Positions 23,397-31,152 of a stretch of 32,601 nucleotides of DNA are shown in pieces. This DNA comes from Acidobacteriaceae bacterium. GTDB taxonomy: Bacteria > Acidobacteriota > Terriglobia > Terriglobales > Acidobacteriaceae. Made by a program: the position numbers and the translations under genes. The notes under the pieces were generated by a model. It saw nothing but the letters and a program-made list of their open reading frames with translations. It was not told the DNA's origin and made no database searches. Within the stretch, counting starts at the first letter, position 1. Each line of letters starts with the position of its first letter. Location: NCBI GenBank assembly GCA_003159355.1, contig PLPA01000098.1:1-32601 (forward strand), in the 5' to 3' direction.

Positions 23397-24731
23397 TCAC
23401 TCCGCCCGCACCAGCCGGCGCTGCAACGCTTCCAGCGTCTGCCCCTTGGTCTCCGGGTAGACCAACAACACCACCACGAACTGCAACCCGGTCATCACAG
23501 CGAAGAAGGTGAACGGAGCGCTGCGGCCGATTTGCGCCACCACCATGGGAAACGCCAGTTGAATCGCCGTGTTCATGAACCAGTGGCTGGCGTTACCTAC
23601 GCCCTGGCCCTTGGTGCGGACGGCGTTGGGAAAGACCTCGCCGATGTAGACCCAGATCACCGTGCCCTGCGAGAGCGCGAAGAAGGCAATGTAGGTAATC
23701 AGCACCCAGACCAGCGCTCCGGGGTGTGAGTTTGTCGCGAAGAGCCACGAGACCGCCGCAAGGCAACTGGCCGTGCCTACCGCGCCGACGAGCAGCAGCG
23801 TCTTGCGCCCCAGCTTGTCGATCACGCTCATGCCGACGATGGTGAAGACGAGATTCGTGAAGCCGATGGCGATGGCCTGCTGGTCGCCGGAGATCTGGCT
23901 GAAGCCCGCCGAAGCGAAGATGCTGTTCAGGTAGTAGAGGATTGAGTTGATCCCAGCCAGCTGATTGAATGCGCCGATCGAAATCGCCAAAAACAGCGGA
24001 TAGCGATACTTCCACTGAAAGACCGGCTCGTGTGCGGTGGCGTGCTCCTCGGCCAGCGCGGACTGAATGTCGGCCAGCTCGGCCTCGGGGTTGGGGTCGC
24101 CCATCAATTTCAGCACGGCCAGGGCTTCTTCGTTGCGCCCCTTCGAGGCCGACCAGCGCGGGCTACGGGGAATGCCGAACAAGAGCGCCAGGAAGCCGAG
24201 GGCGGGTAGCGCGGCGATGCCCACCTGCCAGCGCCACTCCAGAGATCCCAGATGCAGCGTGCGGATGAGGTAGTTGGAGGAGTAGGCCGCCAGGATGCCG
24301 AAGACCACGTTGAATTGAAAAGCGCCCACCAGCCGGCCGCGCCATTTGGCCGGGGCAAGCTCGGCAATATAAACCGGCCCCAGCACCGACGATGCGCCGA
24401 TGCCCAGGCCGCCGGCAAAGCGGAAGAGCATCAGCATCGGCCAGTTCCAGGCCAGCGCGCTGCCGATGGCCGAGACCACATAGAGTACGGCGGTGATGCG
24501 CAGCGTCTCGCGCCCGCCGATCTTCTGCCCCACATGGCCCGCGCCCAGCGCTCCCGCCACTGTGCCGATCAGCGCGATGGCCACCGTCCAGCCCTTGCCC
24601 TGCGGGCTTAGATTGTAGAGCTTGACAAGGGAGTCGATGGCGCCGGAGATGACCACGGTATCGAAGCCGAAGAGCAGGCCGCCCAGAGCGCCGGTCAGAG
24701 TTGCCTTTATCAGGTTGAGGTTCGGTCGCAT
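23397..24731 (-). CDS. MFS sugar porter
   Basis: The product is 444 aa from ATG 24731 with AAGGAG upstream; the ORF track uses a TTG eight codons earlier. It has twelve hydrophobic segments and the sugar porter signatures: GGLLFGFDTVVISGA in helix 1, PVYIAELAPAKWRGRLVGAFQ after helix 4, IPRSPRW before the central loop, DKLGRKTLLLVG between helices 8 and 9, and PETKGQTLEALQ near the C-terminus. It probably imports a sugar by proton symport (XylE/GalP type); the sugar is unknown. It lies between the regulator and aldolase genes on the same strand. Confidence 0.93.
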   Translation of the reverse strand: MRPNLNLIKATLTGALGGLLFGFDTVVISGAIDSLVKLYNLSPQGKGWTVAIALIGTVAGALGAGHVGQKIGGRETLRITAVLYVVSAIGSALAWNWPMLMLFRFAGGLGIGASSVLGPVYIAELAPAKWRGRLVGAFQFNVVFGILAAYSSNYLIRTLHLGSLEWRWQVGIAALPALGFLALLFGIPRSPRWSASKGRNEEALAVLKLMGDPNPEAELADIQSALAEEHATAHEPVFQWKYRYPLFLAISIGAFNQLAGINSILYYLNSIFASAGFSQISGDQQAIAIGFTNLVFTIVGMSVIDKLGRKTLLLVGAVGTASCLAAVSWLFATNSHPGALVWVLITYIAFFALSQGTVIWVYIGEVFPNAVRTKGQGVGNASHWFMNTAIQLAFPMVVAQIGRSAPFTFFAVMTGLQFVVVLLVYPETKGQTLEALQRRLVRAE

Positions 24732-24819
24732 GGCGCGCGGCTCCTTGATTTCCAAACCATCCTACAGGCCAGCCCCGTCTTTACCAAACGCTGACCGCCG
24801 CGATAAGAACTTGGGCCGG

Positions 24820-25416
24820 TCAGCCTTCCGCGCGCGGGCCGACCGGCGTCACCGCCAGAATCCGGCAGCGGTGCTTGTTTGCCGCGCTCCAGGCCAGCGC
24901 CATCTCGCTCTCCATGTAGGCGCAATCGCCGGCTTCGAGCAACTCGTGCAGCCCGCCCGCGTCCAACTGCAACTTGCCTTCCAGCACGTACACCAGGCCG
25001 CTGGCCTCGTAGCAGGCATCCACCGCGCTGGAGGCGCCGCCGGCGGGAAATTCGATCATCTGCGCCACCAGCCGCGTTCCCTCCGCCAGCGCGTTCAGCG
25101 GGGTTGTCTTCACCGACTCCAGTCCGCGGCTATTGCCCTGCAAGTGGGCCTTGCGCGTGATCGAGAGCGTGTGCTTGGCGGGCTCGGAGAAAAAGTAGCT
25201 CATGCCCACGCCGTAGACTCGGCTGATGGTCGCCAGCGTGGGCAGCGTGGGAATCATGCGGTCCGTCTCCAGCTTGGAGAGCAGCGCCGTTGATAGCTTG
25301 GTCTCAGCCGCCAGGCGCGCCAGCGTGAGCCGCTTCTGGGTGCGCAGCGAGCGCAGTTTCATCCCGATGCAGTAAGGTTCCAGAGACCACTGAGCATAAG
25401 AAACAGTCTTGGTCAT
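24820..25416 (-). CDS. XRE-family regulator with cupin sensor domain
   Basis: The product is 198 aa. The helix-turn-helix runs at about 19-75 (LRSLRTQKRLTLARLAAETKLSTALLSKLETDR), and a cupin barrel at about 115-190 (VYVLEGKLQLDAGG, LEAGDCAYMES). The cupin lacks the usual His-x-His metal pair, so it may bind a ligand without metal. GGGAG lies 7 nt before the ATG. It is followed after 88 nt by the sugar porter gene, so it is probably the local regulator of sugar uptake and aldolase genes. It is divergent from the TPR regulator gene across a long gap. Confidence 0.88.
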   Translation of the reverse strand: MTKTVSYAQWSLEPYCIGMKLRSLRTQKRLTLARLAAETKLSTALLSKLETDRMIPTLPTLATISRVYGVGMSYFFSEPAKHTLSITRKAHLQGNSRGLESVKTTPLNALAEGTRLVAQMIEFPAGGASSAVDACYEASGLVYVLEGKLQLDAGGLHELLEAGDCAYMESEMALAWSAANKHRCRILAVTPVGPRAEG

Positions 25417-25773
25417 GAGTCACTCCCTTCTATCAGTTTGCCAGTCGCCGGTCTTGTTTCCCCTGACGAATTCATGAAGTTTTTCTGAACTCTCTTCGTC
25501 GTTGGTAATATCGTTTGGTTACTTTGCGCATGACAAAAGACAAAAAGATCCGGTGCACATTCTTCCCGTAGTCTCTCGAAGAGCAGATAATCTAGGGATC
25601 AAAGAAGATTCTGGGCTCATCGAAGCACAAAGATTCGCTGGAAGCATTGTTGTTCTTGTACCCCTGGGTTGTCCGCCACGCAGTTTCCCGCGACCACTGT
25701 ATGCTGTTGCCTTTCTCTTGTCCGGACCGGCAAGAGATCGGCAAATCTATTGCCTAGGATTCGAGGAAGCGCG
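25417..25773. other. Divergent intergenic region, no gene recognised
   Basis: This 357-nt stretch is more AT-rich than the genes on either side. It separates the XRE-cupin gene (-) from the winged-helix/TPR regulator gene (+). It contains an 8-bp palindrome TTCATGAA (25471-25478) and a dyad at 25715-25736. The ORF track's 114-aa ORF here has a TTG start and no recognisable motif. No convincing promoter could be assigned to either gene. Confidence 0.5.
25715..25736. repeat. Dyad upstream of winged-helix/TPR regulator gene
   Basis: CTCTTG and CAAGAG arms flank TCCGGACCGG, which is itself nearly symmetrical, making about ten paired positions. It could be an operator for the regulator or a leader hairpin. 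Confidence 0.35.
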
Positions 25774-27726
25774 TTGGTTGCAACGATCGATCCCCGCTCA
25801 GGCTCACTCAGCACCCAGGACGATTCGTCCCCGGCGACCGATCTGAATCGCCGGCGCGGAGATACTGGCTCCGCGGAGGCAAGTCTTGGCCGCCGGCGCT
25901 GTGATACCGGTTCCGCGTCAACGGCTCTTGGCCGTCGGGGCAGGGTGTCGTCCTGCTCCTTTGCCGGCTTCAGGCTGGAAGCGGATGGAACGCTCTGGCG
26001 CGGTGAGACGGTGGTTCACCTGCCTCCCAAGGAGCTGGCGGCGCTGCGGCTTCTTCTGGCCTACGCCGGTCAGATTGTTTCGCCCCTGCAACTGAGACAT
26101 GCGCTATGGGGCGATGTGCATGTGACGGCCGACAGTGTTCCCAAGTGCCTTTCTTCGTTGCGCGCGCGGCTGGAGCCGGAAAATTGCATTCAAACGGTCT
26201 ACAAGCGCGGCTACCGCTTCACGGCCGAGGTGCTGCGGCAGGGCCTCCCGCCAGCCGGGGCGCTTCCGCGTCTGGCCATCCTGCCCTTCGCCACCCTGCA
26301 CGAAGTTCCCAAACATCTCGGACCGGCTATCGCCGAAGAGACCATCGTCCGGCTCTCGAATGCGCGTTCTCCGGCCCTTTCCGTTTTGGCACGGGATTCC
26401 GTCTTCACCCTGGTCGGTCGCGGGTTTACGGCCCAGCAGATTGGCGAAACGCTCAAGGCCGACCTGGTCCTGACCGGAACCCTTCGCGCCCTTTCCTCGC
26501 AATACCGGCTGCGCGCGGAGATGATCCGCATCGAGGATGGCACGCAAATCTGGGTGGAAGATATGCTGGTGGACCAGAACCGGATCGCAGGATTGGAGTC
26601 GGAGTTGGTGCAGCGGCTGGCCTGGCGCCTGGGTGCCGGGTTCTCCGGCGGAAAGTCCTTGCGGCCGAGGTCGAGCGAGGGCGGGCTGTCCATCTCTGCC
26701 GCAGCCGAGGCCCTGGTCGAGCAAGAGAGCGGCTCGCAGCGCCGGGAGGCCTACGACATCTTCCTGCGCGGACGCCACGAGTGGCAGTCGCTTCATCGCC
26801 ATCGTATGCAGGACGGACTGCAGCACCTGTTGCGGGCCATCGAAGTGGATCCCTCGCTGATCTCTGCCAAGATTGATTTGGCGAATCTCTGTGTTGCTCA
26901 GAGCTTCTACGGCTTCATGTCCCCAGCGGTGGCCGCGGAGCACGTGCATCGCACGGCCGAGACCATCCCGGATCTGCCCCGCCAGGCGGAAGCCATCCTG
27001 CCCGCGCTGGGCTGGGTGAACTTCCACTTCGACCGCAATCTGCCCGCGGCCCTCAACGCCTTCTCCCTCAGCGCCCATCTGCCCCACGGTCCCTGGACCA
27101 CCCGCATCCGCGCCATGTTCACGCTCAGCCGGGGCCGCTTTGCAGAAGCCATCGAGTTGCTGCGCGCGGCCATCCAACTGGACCCCTATTCGGCCTGGCT
27201 GCACAGCCGTCTGGCCTGGGCGCTCCACCTGGATGGACAAGACGCCGAAAGCCTTGCGCAAAGCCAGAGCGCTCTCAGCCTCTTTCCCGAACATGAATTC
27301 ACCATCTTCTACGGGGCGCTGATCCTCGCTTTCAATGGAGAGGCGGCACGCGCTACCGAGCTTGCCCAGAATCTTGCGCAGCGTGTGCCCTTCTTCGACC
27401 TGGCCAACGCCGCTCATGCCTACGCCCTGGCCTGCGCGGGCCGCAGCGACGAAGCGCGCACCATCCTCGAGCGCATGCAATGGCTTAGCCGCGAACGCTT
27501 CCTCCTCCGTTCATTCACCCCAGCGGTCCATATAGCGCTCGGCGACATGGATGCCGCGATCGAGGAGCTTCACGCCGCCAACGAAACCCGCTGCCCATGG
27601 TTCTTCCAGACGCTGGCCGATCCACGCCTGAAAGCCCTCCACGGCCACCCTGAGTTCGAGCGGATGCGCGCCATCCTCCCGACCATGGAGGCCGAGGCGG
27701 CGAAGAATGCGGAACAGGAAGATTGA
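25774..27726 (+). CDS. CadC-type winged-helix regulator with TolB-like and TPR domains
   Basis: The product is about 650 aa. The OmpR/PhoB-type winged helix (Trans_reg_C) spans about 63-155: LPPKELAALRLLLAYAGQIV, QLRHALWGDVHV, TVYKRGYRF. Next is a TolB N-terminal-like segment (LAILPFATLHEV, LVLTGTLRALSSQYRLRAEMIRIEDGTQIWVE) as in adenylate-cyclase/CadC-like acidobacterial regulators. The C-terminal ~350 residues are TPR-like helices (ELLRAAIQLDPYSAWLHSRLAWALHLDGQ). No membrane segment is obvious. No in-frame ATG precedes the DNA-binding domain; I chose TTG 25774 because AGGAAG lies 6 nt upstream. GTG 25945 and TTG 25669 are alternatives. A 42-nt tandem repeat lies in the N-terminal coding region. 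The target genes are unknown. Confidence 0.8.
   Translation: MVATIDPRSGSLSTQDDSSPATDLNRRRGDTGSAEASLGRRRCDTGSASTALGRRGRVSSCSFAGFRLEADGTLWRGETVVHLPPKELAALRLLLAYAGQIVSPLQLRHALWGDVHVTADSVPKCLSSLRARLEPENCIQTVYKRGYRFTAEVLRQGLPPAGALPRLAILPFATLHEVPKHLGPAIAEETIVRLSNARSPALSVLARDSVFTLVGRGFTAQQIGETLKADLVLTGTLRALSSQYRLRAEMIRIEDGTQIWVEDMLVDQNRIAGLESELVQRLAWRLGAGFSGGKSLRPRSSEGGLSISAAAEALVEQESGSQRREAYDIFLRGRHEWQSLHRHRMQDGLQHLLRAIEVDPSLISAKIDLANLCVAQSFYGFMSPAVAAEHVHRTAETIPDLPRQAEAILPALGWVNFHFDRNLPAALNAFSLSAHLPHGPWTTRIRAMFTLSRGRFAEAIELLRAAIQLDPYSAWLHSRLAWALHLDGQDAESLAQSQSALSLFPEHEFTIFYGALILAFNGEAARATELAQNLAQRVPFFDLANAAHAYALACAGRSDEARTILERMQWLSRERFLLRSFTPAVHIALGDMDAAIEELHAANETRCPWFFQTLADPRLKALHGHPEFERMRAILPTMEAEAAKNAEQED
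25849..25932. repeat. 42-nt tandem repeat, two copies
   Basis: Two adjacent diverged 42-nt units (25849-25890 and 25891-25932), both beginning CGCCGGCGC and ending CTTGGC, are followed by the start of a third. In frame they encode RRRGDTGSA- and RRRCDTGSA-type peptides ahead of the winged helix. Confidence 0.7.
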
Positions 27727-27752
27727 ATAACCCAACGGGCTTGGGTTAGAAT
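27723..27752 (+). promoter_or_regulatory. Promoter and overlapping dyad before DUF4160 gene
   Basis: TTGAAT (27723) and TAGAAT (27747-27752) are 18 nt apart, and the ATG follows 8 nt later. An 8-bp perfect stem, TAACCCAA-CGGGC-TTGGGTTA (27728-27748), fills the spacer and overlaps the -10, so it may be an operator. It could also help end the upstream transcript, although it has no T-tract. Confidence 0.45.
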
Positions 27753-27760
27753 AGGAACAG

Positions 27761-28015
27761 ATGGGTTCGATCAGGCTCAGCGGGGTACGTTTCGCTGCAT
27801 ACACGATGGACCACGCGCCGCGCCACGTGCATGGCTTCTACGCTGACATTGAGGTGATCGTTGATCTTCGCCCAGACGGCAAGGTCTCGCTCGCCAACCG
27901 GACCGACGCCATCAGGCCGAGCAACGCAAGCAAATCGGATGTGCGCCATGTGCTCACGGTAGCCGCAGGGCATTTCGATGAACTGGTTATTCTTTGGGAG
28001 AAGCATCATGGCTGA
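27761..28015 (+). CDS. DUF4160 domain protein
   Basis: The product is 84 aa. The pattern FAAYTMDHAPRHVHGFYADIEVIVDL matches DUF4160, whose hallmark is an HxPxHVH motif, and the protein ends with the usual LVILWEKHHG helix. It overlaps the following DUF2442 gene by 8 nt. DUF4160-DUF2442 pairs recur in bacteria and have been suggested to be toxin-antitoxin-like, but a biochemical activity is not established to my knowledge. AGGA precedes the ATG. Confidence 0.78.
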   Translation: MGSIRLSGVRFAAYTMDHAPRHVHGFYADIEVIVDLRPDGKVSLANRTDAIRPSNASKSDVRHVLTVAAGHFDELVILWEKHHG

Positions 28016-28439
28016 CCATGAAGTCATTACAACCGATGCCGAGATTGAAGCCGCCCTGAAGCGGGCAAAGCTCCACGACAGCGATCCGCGCGCGCTTGCG
28101 GTCGAACACATCCCCGGCCTCAACCTGCTCATCGTGGAACTCAGCAACGAGCGCCGGCTGGTGCTTCCCATCGAGGACGTGCAGGGGCTGGGCAACGCCA
28201 CGCACGAGCAAATTCAGAACTACGAATTGCTTGGCCGCGGAACCGGCATCAGTTTTCCAGAGCTTGACGTTGACCTCTACGTTCCCGCCCTGATCGAAGG
28301 CGTCTACGGAAACCGCCGCTGGATGGCGCAGCTAGGCAAAAAGGGAGGAAGCGCCAAGACCGAGGCCAAACGTCTGGCGGCAAAGGCAAACGGCGCCAAA
28401 GGCGGAAGGCCGGCTAGAGCCGCCGCGGTCAGCGCCTGA
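28008..28439 (+). CDS. DUF2442 domain protein
   Basis: The product is 143 aa from ATG 28008 with GGGAG upstream; the ORF track start ten codons earlier lies deeper in the DUF4160 gene. The segment LNLLIVELSNERRLVLPIEDVQGL followed by NYELLGRGTGISFPELDVDLYVPALIEGVYG is the DUF2442 pattern (an L/I-strand, then a W/D-rich or LDVDL stretch). A basic Ala/Gly/Lys-rich tail (KKGGSAKTEAKRLAAKANGAKGG) suggests nucleic-acid contact. As the larger, basic partner of DUF4160 it may be the antitoxin or regulator of the pair; this is inference. Confidence 0.78.
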   Translation: MADHEVITTDAEIEAALKRAKLHDSDPRALAVEHIPGLNLLIVELSNERRLVLPIEDVQGLGNATHEQIQNYELLGRGTGISFPELDVDLYVPALIEGVYGNRRWMAQLGKKGGSAKTEAKRLAAKANGAKGGRPARAAAVSA

Positions 28440-28509
28440 GTCATGCGACTCAGAAGGTGTGAAATCTGCTCGCCAAGCAGTTCGCATTCGTTGAGTTTGC
28501 GAGGGCGAA

Positions 28510-28538
28510 TTGCCGATGGTCCCGGCCACGTCGTAGAC
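28510..28538 (+). promoter_or_regulatory. Promoter of the NfnA/NfnB-like operon
   Basis: TTGCCG (28510-28515) and TAGACT (28533-28538) have an exact 17-nt spacer. The ATG follows the -10 by 8 nt, so the transcript would start within a few nucleotides of, or at, the start codon. No Shine-Dalgarno is present. Confidence 0.5.
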
Positions 28539-28546
28539 TTTCTTCT

Positions 28547-29431
28547 ATGTACAAAATCGTAGACGCGCGCGGCGTCGGCCTCAACATCAAGCAGTTTGTG
28601 ATTGAGGCGCCGCGCATTGCGCGCAAGCACAAGCCGGGCCAGTTCATCATCCTCCGCCTTCATGACAAAGGCGAGCGCATTCCGCTCACCATCAAGTCAT
28701 CAGACCCGGTGGCCGGCACCGTCACCATTGTGGTGCAGGCTATCGGCAAGACCACTTCGCTGCTCAATTGCCTGGAGACGGGCGACTCCATTCTGGACAT
28801 CGTCGGCCCGCTCGGCAAGCCCTCGGAGATCGAAAACTACGGCACGGTTGTGGTCTTGGCAGGCAGCGTGGGCACGGCGATGGCGCTGCCCACGGCCTAC
28901 GCGCTCAAGCAGGCCGGCAATCACATCGTTTTCATAGAAGGCGCGCGCAGCGCGGAGATGGTCGTCTTTGAAGACGAGGTGCGCGCGGCCAGCAGCGAGA
29001 CCTTCATCATGACCGACGACGGCAGCTATGGCGAACTGGGGCTGGTCACGAAGAAGCTTGATGAGCTGATTCAATCCGGGCGCAAGATCGACTTTGTGCT
29101 GGCCGTGGGCCCGGTCCCTATGATGCGCGCCGTCGCGCGGATGACCACGCCGCTGGGCATCAAGACCATGGTCAGCCTAAACTCGATCATGGTGGACGGC
29201 ACGGGAATGTGCGGCGGCTGCCGCGTGCTGCTGGGCAAGCAGAGCAAATTCGCCTGCGTGGACGGGCCGGAGTTCGACGCCTCCATGGTCAACTTTGAAG
29301 TTTTGATGCAGCGCAACACCATGTACCGCGAGAAGGAGTGCGCATCGCTCAAGCAATTCCAGGAGAATATGGAAGAGCAACTGGCCGAGTTGCGAGCGGA
29401 GTTGGCCGCGGGGGAGAAACATTATGTCTGA
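28547..29431 (+). CDS. NfnA/SudB-like FAD/NAD(P)-binding iron-sulfur subunit
   Basis: The product is 294 aa, the usual length for the small subunit of NADH-dependent ferredoxin:NADP oxidoreductase (NfnA) or sulfide dehydrogenase SudB. It resembles the dihydroorotate dehydrogenase electron-transfer subunit. The FAD-binding barrel is at 1-100 (GQFIILRLHDKGERIPLTI) and the nucleotide-binding domain follows (VVVLAGSVGTAMALPTAYALK). The [2Fe-2S] motif is VDGTGMCGGCRVLLGKQSKFACVDG with Cys222, Cys225 and Cys237. In NfnA the fourth ligand is an Asp, plausibly the one in VDGTG. It overlaps the large-subunit gene by 8 nt, so the two form one complex. Whether it bifurcates electrons here is not decided by sequence alone. 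Confidence 0.9.
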   Translation: MYKIVDARGVGLNIKQFVIEAPRIARKHKPGQFIILRLHDKGERIPLTIKSSDPVAGTVTIVVQAIGKTTSLLNCLETGDSILDIVGPLGKPSEIENYGTVVVLAGSVGTAMALPTAYALKQAGNHIVFIEGARSAEMVVFEDEVRAASSETFIMTDDGSYGELGLVTKKLDELIQSGRKIDFVLAVGPVPMMRAVARMTTPLGIKTMVSLNSIMVDGTGMCGGCRVLLGKQSKFACVDGPEFDASMVNFEVLMQRNTMYREKECASLKQFQENMEEQLAELRAELAAGEKHYV

Positions 29432-30881
29432 GAAAAGTCCCCTTCCGCGCTCCGCAATGAATGTTCTTCCGCTCAAGGAGCGCATGAAGATCCTGCGCAG
29501 GCACATGCCGGAGCTGGACCCGCTGGTGCGCAGCCGCAACTTTGCGGAAGTAAATCTGGGACTGAACGTTCTGGATGCTGTCACCGAAGCCTCGCGCTGC
29601 ATCGAATGCGCCAAGCCCGGTTGCGTTGTCGATTGCCCGGTGGGCGTGCAGATCAAGACCATCGTGGCCCTGATCCATGCCGGCGACTACCTGGCCGCTG
29701 CGGCCAAACTGCGCGAGGACAATGCGCTGCCGGCCATCACCGGCCGCGTCTGCCCGCAGGAGAATCAATGCGAGGGCGGCTGCATCCTCGGCAAGAAGGG
29801 CGCGCCGGTGGCCATCGGCAACCTGGAGCGCTTTGTCGCCGACTTCGAGCGCGAGAGCGGGCAGCTTGGGCTGCCGGCCAATGCTCCTAAAACCGGCAAG
29901 AGCGTGGCCATCGTCGGCAGCGGCCCGGCTGGGCTCTCGGCCGCCGGCGACCTTGTCCAGAAGGGCCATCGGGTGCGCGTCTTTGAAGCGCTGCACGAAC
30001 TGGGCGGTGTGCTTGTCTACGGCATTCCGGAGTTTCGCCTGCCCAAATCCATCGTCAAGGGCGAGGTGGACAACCTGCGCCGCATGGGCGTCGAGTTCGA
30101 GACCAATGTGGTCGTCGGCAAGAGCGTCACCCTCGACGAGTTGATGCAGGAAGAGCACTACGACGCGGTCTTCGTTGCCACCGGCGCGGGTTTGCCGGTC
30201 TTCCTCAACGTTCCCGGCGAGCACTTCAACGGCGTCTACTCGGCCAATGAATTTTTGACGCGCGTCAACCTGATGCGCGCCTATAACTCTGAGTTCGACG
30301 AGCCGGTCTACGATTGCCGCGACAAGGACGTGATCGTGGTGGGCGGCGGCAACACCGCGATGGACGCGGTGCGAACCGCCCGGCGGCTGGGCGCGCGAAC
30401 GGCGACGCTGGTTTATCGCCGTTCCGAGGCGGAGATGCCGGCCCGCAAAGAAGAGGTCAAGCACGCCCGCGAAGAGGGCATCGAGTTCCATCTTTTGACT
30501 AATCCGGTCGAGTTCCTCGGCGACGAAAAGGGCTGGCTGACAGGAGCGAGATGTGTGCGCATGGATCTGAGCGAGCCGGACGAAAGCGGCCGCCGCCGCC
30601 CGGTCGAGATCAAAGGCTCGGAGTTCGTTCTGCCAGCGAATGTAGCGATCATCGGCGTCGGCACCACCGCCAATCCGCTGATTCAGAGCACCACGCCCGA
30701 TCTCGCGACCAACAAGTGGAATTACATCGTAGCGGATGAAAAGACTCTACGCACCTCCAAGCCGGGCGTCTTTGCCGGCGGCGACATTGTTACCGGCGGC
30801 GCAACGGTGATCCTGGCCATGGGCGCGGGGCGGAAAGCTGCTGCATCGATTCATGAGTACCTGACCAGCGGCGAGTGGTAG
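29424..30881 (+). CDS. NfnB/SudA-like NADPH oxidoreductase (GltD-like large subunit)
   Basis: The product is 485 aa, related to the glutamate synthase small subunit and NfnB. An N-terminal iron-sulfur domain holds cysteines at 59, 62, 67 and 71 (RCIECAKPGCVVDCP) and at 110, 116 and 120 (GRVCPQENQCEGGC) for two [4Fe-4S] clusters. An FAD Rossmann motif is near 161-175 (VAIVGSGPAGLSAAGDL) and an NADP(H) motif near 305 (VVGGGNTAMDAVRTARRLGA). GGGAG precedes the ATG within the small-subunit gene. No glutamate synthase large subunit gene is next to it, which supports Nfn/Sud over GltD. It probably transfers electrons between NADPH, NADH and ferredoxin or sulfur compounds. Confidence 0.9.
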   Translation: MSEKSPLPRSAMNVLPLKERMKILRRHMPELDPLVRSRNFAEVNLGLNVLDAVTEASRCIECAKPGCVVDCPVGVQIKTIVALIHAGDYLAAAAKLREDNALPAITGRVCPQENQCEGGCILGKKGAPVAIGNLERFVADFERESGQLGLPANAPKTGKSVAIVGSGPAGLSAAGDLVQKGHRVRVFEALHELGGVLVYGIPEFRLPKSIVKGEVDNLRRMGVEFETNVVVGKSVTLDELMQEEHYDAVFVATGAGLPVFLNVPGEHFNGVYSANEFLTRVNLMRAYNSEFDEPVYDCRDKDVIVVGGGNTAMDAVRTARRLGARTATLVYRRSEAEMPARKEEVKHAREEGIEFHLLTNPVEFLGDEKGWLTGARCVRMDLSEPDESGRRRPVEIKGSEFVLPANVAIIGVGTTANPLIQSTTPDLATNKWNYIVADEKTLRTSKPGVFAGGDIVTGGATVILAMGAGRKAAASIHEYLTSGEW

Positions 30882-30912
30882 GAGGCGATCTCCCGGGCAG
30901 TTTTAGATGGCG

Positions 30913-30918
30913 TAGAAT
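30913..30918 (+). promoter_or_regulatory. -10 box immediately before hicB
   Basis: TAGAAT ends 6 nt before the hicB ATG, and no ribosome-binding site intervenes. A -35 was not recognised. The spacing predicts a transcript starting at the ATG. Confidence 0.4.
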
Positions 30919-30924
30919 TCGGAT

Positions 30925-31152
30925 ATGCAGAGACCGCACCAAATGACGGCGATTCTTTCGCGAGAAGACGATGGTTTTGTCGCCTTGTGCCCCGATTTGG
31001 ACATCGCAAGCCAGGGCGCAACGATTGAGGAGGCGCGCGCCAACCTCGTCGAAGCCTTGACGCTCTTTTTTGAGACTGCCTCTTCTTCAGAAATTGCGCG
31101 GCGGCTGCACAGCGAGGTCTTCGTCACGCAGGTTGAGGTGCCCGTTGGGTAA
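30925..31152 (+). CDS. hicB: HicB-type antitoxin
   Basis: The product is 75 aa. The RNase H-like HicB fold is visible in MTAILSREDDGFVALCPDLDIASQGATIEEARANLVEAL, the standard pattern of an incomplete-catalytic-site antitoxin. The C-terminus is short, lacking a separate HTH or ribbon-helix-helix domain, so operator binding may be weak or depend on the complex. It precedes hicA (antitoxin first) and overlaps it by 8 nt. No Shine-Dalgarno is present; a TAGAAT box lies directly upstream. Confidence 0.9.
   Translation: MQRPHQMTAILSREDDGFVALCPDLDIASQGATIEEARANLVEALTLFFETASSSEIARRLHSEVFVTQVEVPVG

Noticed and set aside
25502-25846. 114-aa ORF in the divergent intergenic region
   Set aside because: It has a TTG start, no ribosome-binding site, no recognisable motif and overlaps the probable regulator start.
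26104-27480. 458-aa minus-strand ORF opposite the TPR regulator gene
   Set aside because: It is the shadow of the TPR-coding frame; the plus frame has winged-helix and TPR features, the minus frame none.
29349-30491. 380-aa minus-strand ORF opposite the NfnB-like gene
   Set aside because: It is antisense to an iron-sulfur flavoprotein gene with complete motifs and has no ribosome-binding site or domain.
31070-31144. Upstream ATG start for hicA
   Set aside because: It would add 25 residues that are only the hicB frame shadow (Arg/Cys-rich). The TTG at 31145 has GAGG and gives the normal HicA length.
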